From: Montifringilla adamsi | Lineage: Eukaryota; Chordata; Aves; Passeriformes; Passeridae | Length of the DNA: 64,000 nucleotides | Assembly: GCA_017590115.1 (NCBI GenBank) | Contig: JAGGNK010011003.1 | Location: forward strand, 2,120,558 to 2,184,557 | Direction: 5' to 3' | In this document: piece by piece, positions 1 through 19,632 of the stretch | How the letters are laid out: the number at the start of each line of letters is the position of its first letter | Position numbering within the stretch: position 1 is the first letter of the stretch | The notes under the pieces: generated by a model | Database searches by the model: none | What the model was told of the DNA's origin: nothing | What the model saw: the letters and a program-made list of their open reading frames with translations, nothing else | Program-made: the position numbers and the translations under genes

Positions 1-6705
<6,705 letters not shown>

Positions 6706-9620
6706 TGTGAGAAAAAGAGAAAAACAGCAGTTTCCCTTCAGTGCCCTCTTAATTACTGCAGAGAACGTGGTGGGTGATGGAATTCCCTAAAGGGAATGAG
6801 CAAGAGCATATTGCTGTGTTTCCAGTTGCTGTGTGAACAGTAGGATTCTGCTTCCCTGTTCTGTGTCCCACCTCTAAACACTACCTGTTAATAACTTCTT
6901 TTTTCTTGTGAGACCAAGCTACTTTAGGAGGAGTGTGTGCTTTATACATTTACAGGGGGCTTTTACTGTACTTCATATTGCTTTAAACAATTTTAAAGCA
7001 ATCAAGCAAATGTCTTTCAGGTTAAAAGTTATTCTGACACATCTTTATGGAGTCATTTGTTTTACTTCATAAAGACAGAACTTTTGACTTCCAAGCCCCA
7101 GGTAGACGTATGTGTGACAAGCAGTTGTTTGCCTAAACACAGATCCCACGCACACAGACATGATAGTGGTTTCACAAAGCATTTATAGCCCACACAGGCT
7201 TATCTCTGAGGTTAACATTCCGTTGTTCTAGAGCATAACAGAAAATCACAATGTCACTGCATAGAAAGGTTTATTGCTCTCAGGATGCCTAAACCTGTGA
7301 ACAAAACCCAGTTCTCCTCTGGAGCAAGAGGGATTAAGATTTTCCTTTGGTAAGCTTAGTGAATTTGGAGTTCGTTTCTTCCTCTTCAGAGCTCGTTAAT
7401 AACACAGTCTGGCTTATTTCCTGTCATGGACGAATAGTTTGCAAAGACAGAACTAGTTCCTGGGAAGGAGATAAGTGCTGATAATTTGGCAGCTTGTTGA
7501 AGAAGAAAACTAGGGAAGAGAAGCCAGTTGACACAATGCAAAGCACTGCATTATGAGCTCTGTTGATGAATGTGGGGCTTTTTTTGGAAGAGCACAGCTG
7601 TCTTTCTGGAAGCAGGCCTGTGGAATTCCATTACCACTATTTGGCCACAAGAACAGCATGTGGATTACACGCTGTAAGAGATGTTGCTTCATGTAGAGTT
7701 CCCACAGGATGTACAGTCTGGGCAGCAATAGGATTTGATATGTTTCTCTTCTGTTAAAAGTATTAGAACATGCTGGCAGGTACAGCTCCTCTGGGGTGGG
7801 GGGAGTTGTGGCTCTTGTAGTTCATGCCAGGGCAAGAATGGCTTAAAGCAATTTAGTTTTTTAAATACACTCTTTATTTGCAAATACATGAAATTAATTG
7901 TTGAGTTTTGCCCTGATGCATTTGGAATATAATATTTGGGAATTGTAAGGACTTGAGTCTCTTCCAGTTGGAATTTGCAGAGAAGAAATTCTGGCTGATT
8001 TCAGGAGCTTGAGTAGGATTAAGTTCCTCTATTGCAAGCTTCTTGTTCTCCTTGTGGGTCAGTATTTTGCCATGTGTTGGTTATAATCTTTCTGTTGCCT
8101 ACAAAATGTCTAAGGAATCCAGAATTAGATCTTGTAGTTCTGAAGTTAGTGACAACCTGTATCTCTTCAGCATCACACACATAGAATATGGGCTGTCTTT
8201 GAGCAGGTCCCAGCCGAATTCAGAACTACTGAGCAGTGGGGTGTTTTTCATATTGACAAAGAGACTTTTCCCTTGAAAATGGCTTTAGGATTTCTCATTC
8301 ATGCTCAGGTGTGAATATATGTGCCTGTGATAAGTCCCATGTTTTTCATAGCGTGGAACTTCCAGAAAAAAGCTGCCTGATACTTGAGGGAGTAAAAAGA
8401 GTGAAATGTCAGTAAGTACTTCTTAGGTAAGGCTGTTCTGAGATTTGCAGAAAGACTTGAGGTATCTTCATTGTGTAGGAGCTGGTGGTGAGACATCCCT
8501 AGAATGCAGAAAGGAAACAAACTTTTCCCTTCCAGTAGAAAGCTTTGACTCCAACTCAGACCGAAAAGCTGTTTCTATCAGAAGGTTTTTTTGACCTTGA
8601 CTGGGTTCCTCAGGCATCCACCAGGATGGGAATATAGATTTGATCAAATCTGAGAACAAGCAAGGAAGAAGTTAAAGTCCCTGCTTTTGGAAGTGGGTAC
8701 TCTGAGCTTGAGGTGAAGTATATTGGAGTAAGTGGAATAATCTAGTCTTACTCTGCTGCAGGTCTTGGTTGAATAAATTTGAATCTTTAGTCTCTCAAGC
8801 TGTCACATACACAGCTATAATAAGCTATGTTCTGTTCTATTGAGTTCAAATGCTAAGCACGTCCCTAATACTCAAGGATATTGTCAATTCCAGGTCAAGG
8901 CAGAGGTGATGTTCTACTGCTCAGCAGCTCATGACTACTTGCTTTTGATGAGGTAGTGTTCTCTCTTCAGCTGGCCTTTAGGGGAAATCTGATAAGTGAG
9001 CTGATCTTTAAGCCAGTGTCTTATCTGTGAAGGGAAAAGAGATTGATGGGTTCTTAGAACCCAGTGTCTTGCTGCTGTGTGTGTGATGCTGCTCAGGCCC
9101 TGGTGCTGTTGACATTCTCACTGCAGAGCTGAAGCCTAACCTACAGAATGGGGGAAAGAACCTCTTGAACTTTTTCAGAAGCAAAACTGCTAACATATGT
9201 GGGTGTAATCCTTGTCCTGGAAGCCCAAGAGATTGAGAATCAAACAGGCCTTGTAAGCTGGATTCCTCTGAAAAAAATTACAGCTGTACTTCTTTAATTG
9301 AGAGTGGTGGAGGAATGAACACTATCATGAGTTTGTTCTCTTCTGATTTTTGTAAAGAATGCTAAACTATTCCTTAAAACAGGTAATTCCAGAAACAGTC
9401 TTCCCCAAACTCCCATTTAAAGAAGGTCAGCTAAATGCACTTTTATCTTATTGCTGCTACTTACTTTTCCTGTTGCATTATGTTGATGGAGCTCTTCGAA
9501 ATACTCTTACCAGTGAGTTTTCTCTCTGCTGTATTTAAGGTGATAAATTTGCATGAGTTAGTCCTGTAACAGTGCTGTAAAAAATGGAAACCAAAATAAA
9601 AATGAATTGGAAAAACATTT
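6706..9620 (+). other. MFN2: MFN2 3' UTR with candidate poly(A) signal
   Basis: This is about 2.9 kb of non-coding, moderately AT-rich sequence after the MFN2 stop. The best candidate end is the canonical AATAAA at 9595-9600. No gene-like exon with a conserved frame is visible in it, and it has no obvious interspersed repeat. The extent is inferred from the first convincing AATAAA before the MIIP CpG island; earlier cleavage is possible. Confidence 0.55.
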
Positions 9621-9979
9621 CTCCTGATGTGTCCTGCATGTTGTGATAGTCTTCCAGTGTAAGTATATCAGCTTACATCAGTATGTATAGCTTTGTTGCT
9701 TTGTGTTACTGAATTGCATGTTAGACACTAGTGACCTTTTTCTGTGTTCTTACTTTGAAAATTAACAAGGAGACCAATGACACTGAATTGCCTGATAGAA
9801 AGTTTTAGTCGCACTAAAATTGTCAGTATTGAATCAATGATTTCTTGAGAATATTGTAGGAAATAATAGTGAGCAACTACTGAATTGATGGCCTGAAACG
9901 GGTGGATGAGTATCCTCAGCTGGCGAGTTACATCGGGCCAGTTAGAGAAGGCCGGATTTCCCGTGATGAGTTTTCAAAA

Positions 9980-11100
9980 CAACTCCTTTGGGCTCTGGGG
10001 GTGCTGGGGGTACGTGTCCCTCTTGACACGGAGCGCTGGGGGCAGGGTCGTGCCGGGGCTGTGTCCCGAGCTCTGCCCGGCACCTGCAGCCGGGCTGGGC
10101 CGGGCAGGCCCCGCAGGATCGAGCCGGGGCTGTGTCCTGAGCTCTACCCGGCACTTGCAGCCGGGCTGGGCCGGGCAGGCCCCGCAGGATCGAGCCGGGG
10201 CTGTGTCCCGAGCTCTACCCGGCACCTGCGGCCGGGCCGGGCAGGGGCTCTGTTCCGAGCCCTACCCCACCTCCTGCAGCTGGGCCGGGCCGGGCAGGGG
10301 CTCTGTCCCGAGCTCTACCCCGCACCTGCAGCCGGGCAGGGCCGGGCAGGGCCGGGCCAGGCCCCGCAGGATCGAGCCGGGGCTGTGTCCCGAGCTCTAC
10401 TCCTAATCCTGCAGCCGGGCCGGGCCGGGCAGGGGCTCTGGCCCGAGCTCTACCCCGCACCGGCAGCCGGGCAGGGCCGGGCAGGGCCGGGCCAGGCCCC
10501 GCAGGATCGAGCCGGGGCTGTGTCCCGAGCTCTACTCCTAATCCTGCAGCCGGGCCGGGCCGGGCAGGGGCTCTGGCCCGAGCTCTACCCCCCCTCCTGC
10601 AGCCCGCGGCCGGGCCGGGCAGGGGCTCTGTCCCGAGCTCTACCCGCACCTGCAGCCGGGCCGAGCCGTGGGCCGGGCCCGCCCGCTCGAACGGCCGCGC
10701 CGGGGCCGCCCGGGGGAATCCCAGCGGCGGCCGGAGCCGGGCGGGCATCCCCCGACTGCCGGAGCCGGGCGGGCTTCCCCCGGAGCGGCGGGGGCGGCGC
10801 AGGTGGGCCGGGAAACGCGGGGACTCGGAACACTCAGCCCCGGAGCCGCAGGGCCTGGCGGGACTCGCGGGCTCCCCGCACTGCCGGGGAGGGAGGAAGG
10901 GAGGGAGGAGTTCAGCGGTCTCTGCCGGCTGCCGGACCGGCCTCCTGGGTCGGAAAGGGGAGTTTAAAATGCTCGGGCTCTCTCGCTCGTGACCGCGGCA
11001 GGCCCGAAGCAGCCCGTCTGTGCAGGAGCAGCGCGGGGTGCTGAGCAATCTCCTCGCAGGGAGGAAGCTCAGCTCCCGAGACAACCGTTGTTTATTGCTA
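9980..11100 (+). promoter_or_regulatory. MIIP: CpG island, probable MIIP promoter and noncoding first exon
   Basis: This is an abrupt, very GC- and CpG-rich block between the MFN2 3' UTR and the MIIP coding exons. It ends around the sequence GCTCAGCTCCCGAGACAACC near 11070. It is the only CpG island upstream of MIIP on this strand, so it is the likely promoter and noncoding exon 1. No transcription start can be fixed from sequence alone. Much of the island is a minisatellite (separate entry). Confidence 0.6.
10030..10665 (+). repeat. GC-rich minisatellite in the MIIP CpG island
   Basis: About ten units are each anchored on a CCCGAGCTCTACCC-like core followed by a GCAGCCGGGCCGGGC block. Core starts lie near 10064, 10134, 10205, 10252, 10305, 10387, 10439, 10521, 10573 and 10630, so unit lengths vary (~47-82 bp). 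A 134-bp higher-order unit is repeated, since the blocks starting near 10385 and 10519 are almost the same. Canonical four-run G-tract motifs (GGG with 2-nt loops) occur at 10282-10300, 10417-10435 and 10552-10570. The long open frames through it on both strands follow from composition and repetition. Confidence 0.9.
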
Positions 11101-12428
11101 ACTGCGGGAGGCGAAGCTCCTTTTCAGAAAGATTTCAAATTACAGCAGTTACATAAACCTGAGACCCCGGGGCTGGGCGCGAAGGACCTGTAGATTATGC
11201 CAAGAGTGGACCTCATCTGGTAAAACCCTTCCAGAAAGTCCCTTGACTGATGTTATTTTCCGAGTATTTGCTTTCTGATGAGCAATGATGAGTGGATGCT
11301 TATCAAATCTATTAGCTTTGTCCTGTGAAGGCTGTGAGAACTACTGTTTTTTTTCAAATTGTCTCAAATTTAGTACCTCAACACTGATATTTCTATTTTA
11401 CGTTTTGTGGTGCACCTCTCCCTTATTTTTATAACAAAGAGGTGTTGTAGTTTGTTGATAGCACTGCTCTTGATTCCTCCCACTACTGTTGTATCACATG
11501 TGCATTTGATTCCTCATGTCCAGTTGCCAAGGTAGCAGATGCAAAACCAAATTAGATGACCTTTGCAGTAGGTTTTAGGGATCCTTTAGAACAAAAGGTC
11601 CCAGAGAAACACATAGTTTTCTTGAGAACATAATTTATCAGTCTAGTCAAAAGCAGTGTGGGAGTTTGGGTTTAGGGTTTGCAGCTGTTTTATTTAAAAA
11701 TCCACTTTCTGCAAATTTAGAGGATCTTGTGATATTGTAAAGATGTTGAACAGTGTGACAGCCTTTCAATCAAACTAGGTTTTATTTATTTATCTGTTTA
11801 TTAACTCCTTTTCACCTCCCTCTTCTAATAAAAGGGCATCCCTTTGTGGGATTTAATTTAATTTGTGGGATTGGAATTGCCTGAACTGTAGTTCTGAGTC
11901 GTAGTTGAGCCTTTTGGAGCCTTCCTGCCCAGGGAACATGGAAAACAGCTTTGACTCTGTATTTCTTTTGGATGTAGCAGATATATTCATGTAATTAGTT
12001 ATATTTTAAACTTACAAGCATCCTGGTGTTATCACAATATAAATTTCAATGCTTCAAAAGAACATTACAGCAGAATTGCATAAGTGTGTCCTAAATAACG
12101 ACCTCTAAACCAAATTTTATTTAGCTTTTTGATGTGAATTTTTCGTGTTTACTGTTTTCTCTGTCAGAGTTTCTTTTCTCCATTAAGTCAGCTCCCAGTT
12201 TCTGAGTGCAAAATATTTGGCAGTATGTCCAAGGGGAGAGAAGCATCTCGTGCTGGTTCTGAGCATAAGGAGTTTTGAGACTGGCTGATTTCTCAGGAGC
12301 AAGAATCAACATTTCAACAGCTGTAAGTATTTTTTTAGGAAAAGTCCCCTGAAAGTGTGTCTGCTTCTAATGTCATGAATTTATGTAGTTCACTCTTCTT
12401 CTGCCTTTACATTAAAATGTTTTTGTAG
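11101..12428 (+). other. MIIP: MIIP 5' intron / upstream noncoding stretch
   Basis: AT-rich unique sequence lies between the CpG island and the first MIIP coding exon. It ends at the acceptor TTTTTGTAG|G (12428/12429). A short candidate 5' UTR exon, bounded by TTTCTCAG and GCTGTAAGT, could lie at about 12297-12321, but this is weak. No repeat or gene was recognised. Confidence 0.5.
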
Positions 12429-12429
12429 G

Positions 12430-15400
12430 ATGGACTCAGAGCTCCTGAACAGGCTGCGCCAGGCCAACCAGGAGCTTCTGCAAAGGCTGAGAATAAAGCA
12501 GGAGGAGATCAGAAAAGGACTTCCCAGCAGGAAACGCCTTCCAGCAGCTCTTCATGGCAGTACAGCTGCTGAGAGATGGATCCCCTTGTCCAGCAGAGTG
12601 GTATGTGTGGTGTATGTGCTAGAAATTCAGGGAGCAAACGGGCCCCTGTGACAGACAGCAGCTCTGCCTATGGTTTGCTGTGGTCAAGGAGACATATGGA
12701 CATGAAAGAGCTCTTAGAAAGTGGTATGTGGAATATACCACTGTTAGAAAAGTCATTTGGTTATTGTTTACTCCGTGGTCTCAATCTGTTCTCCTGGTAA
12801 AGGGTTTGGAGATCAGTTCTGCCTAAGAAAGGCAAATTTCTTCTTCTAAGATAGGAATGACCATTGTTGAACAAAATCCTTTTGTTTCTTCTAAGCACAA
12901 GGGCTGAAAGTTCAATGGCTCCTCAGATCAGGAAAAGCTGCATTTAGTTGGAAGTGGATCTCTTTCTTATACTCTCCAGGACTTTTGTTTTTCCCCTGCA
13001 GGAATTTAAAGGAGTGAACAGACTAGAATGAGAGGTTGATTTAGTGAGTGAAATGTTCTTACAAAAGGTATTTGTAGTCTGGCTGATGATACGTGTTAAG
13101 AGAGTCTGTCCTTACAGAAGGAAAATGAGGCTGATGCAGTAAAATCTACAGCTGACCCTGGAATAATGATGTCTGTGGAACCCAGAGGTGTCCCAGCCCT
13201 CAGCTCATCTCTTAAACACAGCAGCAGTGCCAGAGGGCTACAGCAACAACAACAAGCAAAGACACAGGAAGGAGCAGGCCTCAATTCCAGCCTTCCTGGC
13301 AAAGAGAAGAGTGTTGTGCCAGTGTCAGCAGTCACTGCGTGTGGCAGAGAAGTCTCCAGAGTGGATGGGGATGGTGGTGCTCAAGGAAGTCCAGAGAAAG
13401 AATCCTTCTTCCTGGGACATGGAGAGAACAGAAAACACTCTGCTCTGCTGCGTGGTTTCCATGGGAAAAGTCATCCAGGGCCATCACAAAACAAAGACAC
13501 CAGTAAGAAGCAGGTGGTCATCAAAGAGCCCCGTGTCCCTAAATCAGCCCTGCTGATGTCTCCATCCAAGCAGCCGAAGGTAAATGTTAAACCAATGCTT
13601 TTCTTATTTTCCTAAGTCAACAGAATGATGAGGAGGAAGGGTCAGGTGAAAGTTACCTGTTCCCACTGTGTAAATTGGAAGTTGGGGTCAGAACTGTTCC
13701 CAGCTAAAGCAGCCAGGGGCTGTTGGCAGTTTGTTCAAGCCCTGCTTTCCTTAGCCAGTGAACTGAAATCCAGAAATCCCTAACACTTCACTGTGAAGTG
13801 TTGTCTGTCTTTTGCATAGGTCATCCACATGCTGAGGGAGAGCAGGCAGGGGCAGTGCTGCTGTTCCACAGTTTGTCTCCTTAGGCATGCAGGGCAGGCC
13901 CTGGCTGTGATCATCCTCCATAGCAGCCCAGGTTGCCTCATCTTTGGCAGTGTGTGATGCAGCTCAGCATTTTGCTTAAAGCTCTGAAAAATCCTGCCTT
14001 ACTTGGGCAAGTCCCTGCCTCCTCTTTCTGTTTTATTTACTGACAAGACAAAGAGCTGGTCAGCAAATTACTGGTAGAGGCATGGATGGAATCCAGTCTC
14101 AAACTAAGCCACAGCTGTCCCATCTGAACAGCTTTGGGTTGTCTCCTCAGCTGTACCTTTGAATGTCCTGCCAGGTGATTAGGAAGTCGTTCTGAATTGT
14201 TTTCTTTCAGAAGGAAGCTCGTCATGTGACTTTTCAGTCTGACCCTGAAGAAGATGCCATACCTGTCAGCAGCTGGTCTGCCCATCCTTTACTGGGCTAT
14301 GACTGGATTGCAGGTGAATCCTAACTCTGAAGCAAAGCTCTCAGTGTGTTGTGGTGATGTTTAGAGTTAAAACACAGTTTATGACCCCTTTGGGGTGTGA
14401 TGGAACTGCTGTCCTAGCGCCAATGAGCAGGTCCCAGCAAAGGGGCTGCAGCTTTGTCTGAGGCCCCTCTCCAGACTGGAGGTGACCTGTGCTTACCTGG
14501 AGTGGTGAAGTGGCAGTGATATGGGAATTCAGGCAGCAAATGGTGAAGCCTAGTGAGGCCAGAAGGGATACCAAATACCTGGAATGAATGAATGCAATAA
14601 GGGACCCAAAGCACACAGTAATCCTCTGGCTTGACATGATGTTCTGCCCTTCTCATTATCATTATTTTGTTTTGACTGTATCTTGTGAGGCTTGCTTTGG
14701 TAATTTCCCAAATTTTGTAAATCACTGAACTCTCCTCTTTCCTTGGTCTTCTCAGGGCTTCTTGATACGAAGTCTCCAGTAACAGAAAAATCTGAGCAAT
14801 ACTTTGCTGAGCTGCACGAGTTCCGACAGTCCAACAGAGAAACCTGTATTCATCAGCAGCACCTGGAGTGAGTGGCAGTGGGGAAGGGCTGAAGCAGCAA
14901 TGTTCAGTCCCTTAGTAATCCCTGTAGTATTGATAAGCATAATCTGATTGGAGCAGGACGTTGCAGGCATGGCTTTGAGGGTCTTTATTTACCTCTCAGT
15001 CATGTGTGCTTGGAAGAGGCAGTGCTGTTCAGAGGGCCAGTCTCTCTGTCACTAACTGATTTTCTTGTGTGTTTCTTTAGGTCTGAGGCTCTGGATTGCA
15101 CCAGTCCTGAAGAAGAACTGGATTTGATAATTGGTTCTCATAAGTGTAAGATCATATTTCTTCCTAATGCAATTTCTGTGAATCAACAACTAAGCAGTCT
15201 TTGCCTGTCATCCTGAGAGAGCACCACATCATGCAAGACCAGCAAGAATGTGTTATTTTCAGCTGCATCTTTTCAACCAGATTCAACATCCTACTCCAAA
15301 GATACTTGAGTCTTCTAGGGATCCACCCTCAGTGTCATTTTAATTTGTTAGGGTTTCTTGTAATTGGCTAATGTTCTGTTTCTAAATTGAAGAGGTTGAA

Positions 15401-17468
15401 GTTTTGGTTTTGCTTTTTAGGAACTTACTTGGGGACAGGAAATGTATAAGATATTTCAGGAAAAGCAGCTCTTTTTATAGAATGCAGATGTGGTGCTGTG
15501 ATAGAACACAGCTTTTTTGGCTGGGTTCAGGGACCTTGTGACAAACAAGAACCATGATGAAGGTTTGTTGCTCTGTGCAGGTGTTTACTGTTACGGATTA
15601 AACCAGCGCCTCTTTACCATCCCTGCGGATTCAGAATCTGCCTGCCCTGTGTGTAAGATCCCACGTAGCCAACAGCCCCCAGGGACACTGGAGGAGCCAG
15701 CCTATGTCAGGTAAATAAGAATCATTGCTTTGTGATGTGCACAAATAGAAACAATAGAGAAAGAGACAATAGAGAATAAAATCTGATCAGGTGAAGGAGA
15801 AAAGAGCATCCCAACAGTTCTGTAGAAGGTTGCTGTTTTCAAGGCAGAGATCTCTTGCTTAAAAACTCTGTACTGATCTTTTCTATAATCACAAACAGTC
15901 TTGAAATCAATGGGAAATGCATGTTTTGTCTGAATTTGAACCAGAATCGGAATGTACATGTAAAGTGCCTACTGCCCTAATCCAGAATGGTTCACTTGGT
16001 TCACTTTGGGGTTAGACCCTTGGATTCTGAGTGGGAAGGCATGCAGATGCCCTGTGCCTTGGCAGAGGTGTAGTTAGTTTCCCCCCTTGTGTGGTTCCAG
16101 GGTCAGCATTCCCAGGTCTGCCCTTTTGCCAGCCCACAAGTACAAAGCCCACCGCAGGAGGAGCTTTGAGCCAGCAGATGATCTTGCCCTGCCCTCGGTA
16201 AGTTGCTCTCTTCCTGCTGATGGCACAACCCCAGCTGGTCCTTGCTTTATAGCAAGAAGGAAAGAGAATCTGGGACTCATTCCCTTGGCAGAGTTTCCAC
16301 TAAAATTTTTCATGTGCATCAGCCAGATGCATATCAAGAGAGATAGCATTTGAGATAGCCAGAACATCCTTTGGTGTGTTCTGAGTTCATGCCTTTGTGT
16401 GAGTGACATAAAGTCATATTTCTAATGCTTTACACTGCACAAAAGAAAATGCCATGTGGAGATTTGGCTGACTTGCTCCAGGCATTGGCCTCTCAACACA
16501 GTGAACCATAGCTAAGAGTACCTGTGTTTGTTTCCACACATGTTAAGGAGTCTGAAAGACAAGTGTCTATAAAGTATTCACAAAATCAGGAGTGGCAAGG
16601 GTGGATTTAAAACTGGTGTTGTATCTGTGGTCCTGTATTCCAGCCAGTAGTCAGTGCTGCAGGCAGCATTGTTAATTTAACCTAGCCCAGGCCTGGAGAT
16701 TTCCAGGGAAGAGGTGGGAGGAAGTTTAGTTCTGCGGTTTAGGGAGCTGGATGAGTCAGTTGAGACAGGTTCAGAGGGGTCAGGTGCTTGAGTTCACAAA
16801 CTGGGAGATCAGTTTAGAAAGCTGGAAGAGGGGACAACTGTTTAATTCTCCTTTATTTCAGATTTCATTTATTTCCTGTTAGTCATATAAAACTCCTCAG
16901 AAATGATAGATTAATTACTCACTTAAACCTCCCTGTGCAGAAGTTACTTCTAAATAATAACAGGCCACAATAGATAAAAAAGAAAAAGCATTCCCATCTC
17001 TTTTCACAGCATTGCATGGCTGGCTGGGAAAACATGGTTCCTTCCAGCAGCACCCTGCTCAGCAGTTTGGATCTGAGAGCCTCACTGGAAGAGAAGCCTT
17101 CTCCCTGCCCTCACCTGGTAAGCACAGCCTCTGGAGTCCCAGGAGATGTTGGGAATTGCACAAATGGAAATTGCAGCCCCATCTCTAAAGGGTGTGATTA
17201 TTGAGGGCAAACAAAAGTGCCTGGAAGAGTATCTCCTGATCACTAGTGGGAAATGTGCTCCTTCTGCTGATTGGTGTGCAGATGCAAAAAAGCAAGTGGA
17301 GCTGAGCAAAAGCCTGTTCAGCTCACCAGTCTACATCAAAATGGGAAAAGTCACTGTGGCATTCTTTGATTAATATCCTCTTTGTTTGGATTCCAGGACT
17401 CAGTGTCCAGAGTGTCAGGAAAAGCCAGAACTGACAAGTTTCTACATCTGCCTCACTTGGCTCACTGA
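12430..17468 (+). CDS. MIIP: Migration and invasion inhibitory protein (9 coding exons, 439 aa)
   Basis: MIIP (IIp45) is a soluble protein reported in mammals to restrain cell migration, invasion and mitotic progression by binding partners such as IGFBP2 and HDAC6 (known from the family, not visible here). Coding exons: 12430-12600, 13118-13579, 14211-14313, 14756-14867, 15081-15145, 15581-15710, 16101-16197, 17010-17117, 17397-17468. The sum is 1320 nt, with the frame intact. The N-terminus MDSELLNRLRQANQELLQRL resembles a leucine-rich helix. Exon 13118 encodes a long low-complexity Ser/Gln/Lys-rich linker. Residues ~217-246 hold HVTF...LLGYDWIAG, matching the human core. Residues 305-329 carry CVYC...CPVC, followed by QQPPGTLEEP and HRRRSFEPADDLALP. 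It is longer than the 388-aa human protein, mainly in the linker. The last junction (17117/17397) is the least certain; reading through the donor would end at 17204 instead. Confidence 0.93.
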
Positions 17469-18290
17469 GGTTCAGCAGAGCAAACCAGGACACCAGGCAG
17501 CAGCTCTCAGTTCAGACCCCACTCCCTCAACACTCTGGATCATGACTTGATTGCCCTGGGGAAGGGATGGGCACAGCACGTGGAAACAGCTCAGAAACAA
17601 AGCAGTTTGGATAAAAATAAATCTTTGGACAGATTTCGCCCAGTTTTCGTAGTCATGCACTTCAGTGAGCAGCTAATATATACAGATCTGAGTTTGTACA
17701 GTCACTGTGTTCACTTTGCATTTTTTGCCTTTTACAGCTACTGAGCAGCTGCATGAACTGTCCCAGCTAGGCTGGATAAAGTCCTGGGTGCAGGATCTTT
17801 AGGGCATCTGCCACCTCAGCTGAGAACCAGTGTGGCATTAACTCTGAATGCCAGCTGAGGAATTGGCCTGTGAAGGGCCTGGCTCAGTGGAGTGACACAA
17901 ATATGTTTATTTTCAGATATTTGAAACATGACACACAGTTTTCTAGTGAGTTAAACTTGAGTTCCTCAATGATTTGTAAAAATTTTAAAAATTCAGTTTA
18001 TTCTCAGTGCAATGTATGTAGCTACAGAATGTAGTACATCAGAGTAACTTTGAATGTGAAAAAAATCTTAAATGAGATTTAATTCATCATTGAGCTAGAT
18101 AATGCCTTAAAATGGTTGCATATTTTGCAATACCTCTACTATTCCAAGTTTTCTGGAAATAAACCAAAAAAGCATTTTAGAATTTTTAAATAGTACCAAA
18201 CCAAACTACTTCACATAGTGTGATTTGTTTGAACTTTATAGACCAATCTTAGTTTCTATGTCTGAAAACAATAAAACTGATATTTTATTT
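17469..18290 (+). other. MIIP: MIIP 3' UTR with poly(A) signal
   Basis: Noncoding AT-rich sequence follows the MIIP stop. Canonical AATAAA occurs at 18270-18275, with a GT/T-rich stretch after it. Earlier AATAAA matches occur near 17617 and 18157, so alternative ends are possible. The gene end is inferred. Confidence 0.5.
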
Positions 18291-19279
18291 TGCTTTAAAT
18301 TTTCTGAAACAGAAGTTCCTGCCTCAAATGTATTTTAGGGATCTAACTTGAGAGAATGAATTTGGTTTGTGCAGCTTCTTGGCATTCACTTACTTTTATA
18401 TTAAATACGTTATTTATTAAATCAAATACATGAATAGACTTTTTAAACAAGGAGAGGAATATTGCAAGCATGATTTAGCATGACTTTAGCTTTGGGTTAT
18501 GTATCTGTAGGGTCAACTGAATGGAATTGGTCACATAATTTCCATTATTGGAAATGCTAATTTAAAAATAAACTAATCCAGTGACTATAGAACACTAGGT
18601 GCCAAACTTTATACCAAATAGGGCAAATTCAACATTTTTCCTACTTTGCCTTCAAACTCAAGACATCATAAACATTTCCTTAATTTATCCTGAAATAAAT
18701 TACAGCAAGCCTGTTCCACACTATAAACAGAGGAAAGGTAATGCTGTGGATTGAGTGACCTATGTTAGATCTCTCTGGTGGATGCAGGTTGGAGCCAATG
18801 TTGAATTCAAAATGTCTCTTGATAGATGGGAGTGCACCCAGTCTGTCACACCTGTGGAAGTGTTGGAGGTGTGGTTATGGCCCTCCGTCAGAAACAGTGA
18901 AAGAATTTGTGATGCTGCCCCTGCTCACTCACTTTTGTCTCTGGGTGTTGCTTCTGGCCTGTGTGATCCTGCCTTCATTTGCAAACTCAAACAGCCTGAA
19001 AATGCTCCTGTTTGTGGAGCTTCTCTTTTAAATTCATGTTCCCTCCTTCCATCTGCCCTGCTTGGCCTCTGCAGTGGTGTGAGTCCAGACCTGCACCGTG
19101 GCCTTTCCTTGCTGTGAGGGGCAGTTTGAGTGTGCACACAGCCGTGTTTTGTTCTGTAACAATGAGGTTTGCACGCTGGCTTTGTCCTGCAGCATGGTGC
19201 ACAGTCCTGGGAGCACACCCATGCAGGACAGGGGACTGGGCTGTCACCTGGGCGTGGTTGAACTGACCGGGATGAGTGA

Positions 19280-19632
19280 AGAGATCTGAACCTTGACTCC
19301 ATCTTTCAGAAGGCTGATTTATTGTATTACGATATATATCATATTAAAACGATATACTAAAATTATACTAAAAGAATAGAAAGAAAAGATCCATCAGGAG
19401 GCTAGAAAGAACAGGAATGGAATGAATAACAAAAGCTGGTGACTCCCAGAGAGTCAGAGCCAGCTGCATCTGTGATTGGTTATTAATTAGAAACAACCAA
19501 CATGCACAATCACAGCTGCACCTGCTGCATTGCACAGCAGCAGATAATTATTGTTTACATTTCTTTCCTGAGGCTCCTCAGCTCCTCAGGAAAAAAATCC
19601 TGGCAAAAGGATTTTTCAGAAAATATGGCTAC
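19280..19632 (-). mobile_element. Solo-LTR-like repeat, family A copy 1
   Basis: Read on the minus strand it runs from a CTGAAAAATCC...AGGATTTTT box through CCTGAGGAGCTGAGGAGCCT to an AATAAA followed by the shared CTTCTGAAAGATGGAGTCA end. The same order of blocks occurs on the plus strand at 34968-35312. The AATAAA close to one end is typical of the R region of a retroviral LTR. No retroviral coding sequence flanks it, so it is a solo LTR. Boundaries are approximate, and no family name is assigned because a repeat library was not available. Confidence 0.65.

Noticed and set aside
9902..11044. 380-residue open frame and overlapping minus-strand frame of 289 residues
   Set aside because: They run through the GC-rich minisatellite of the MIIP CpG island. 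Residues are repeats of Gly/Ala/Pro/Arg caused by the repeat unit, both strands are open, and no family is recognised.
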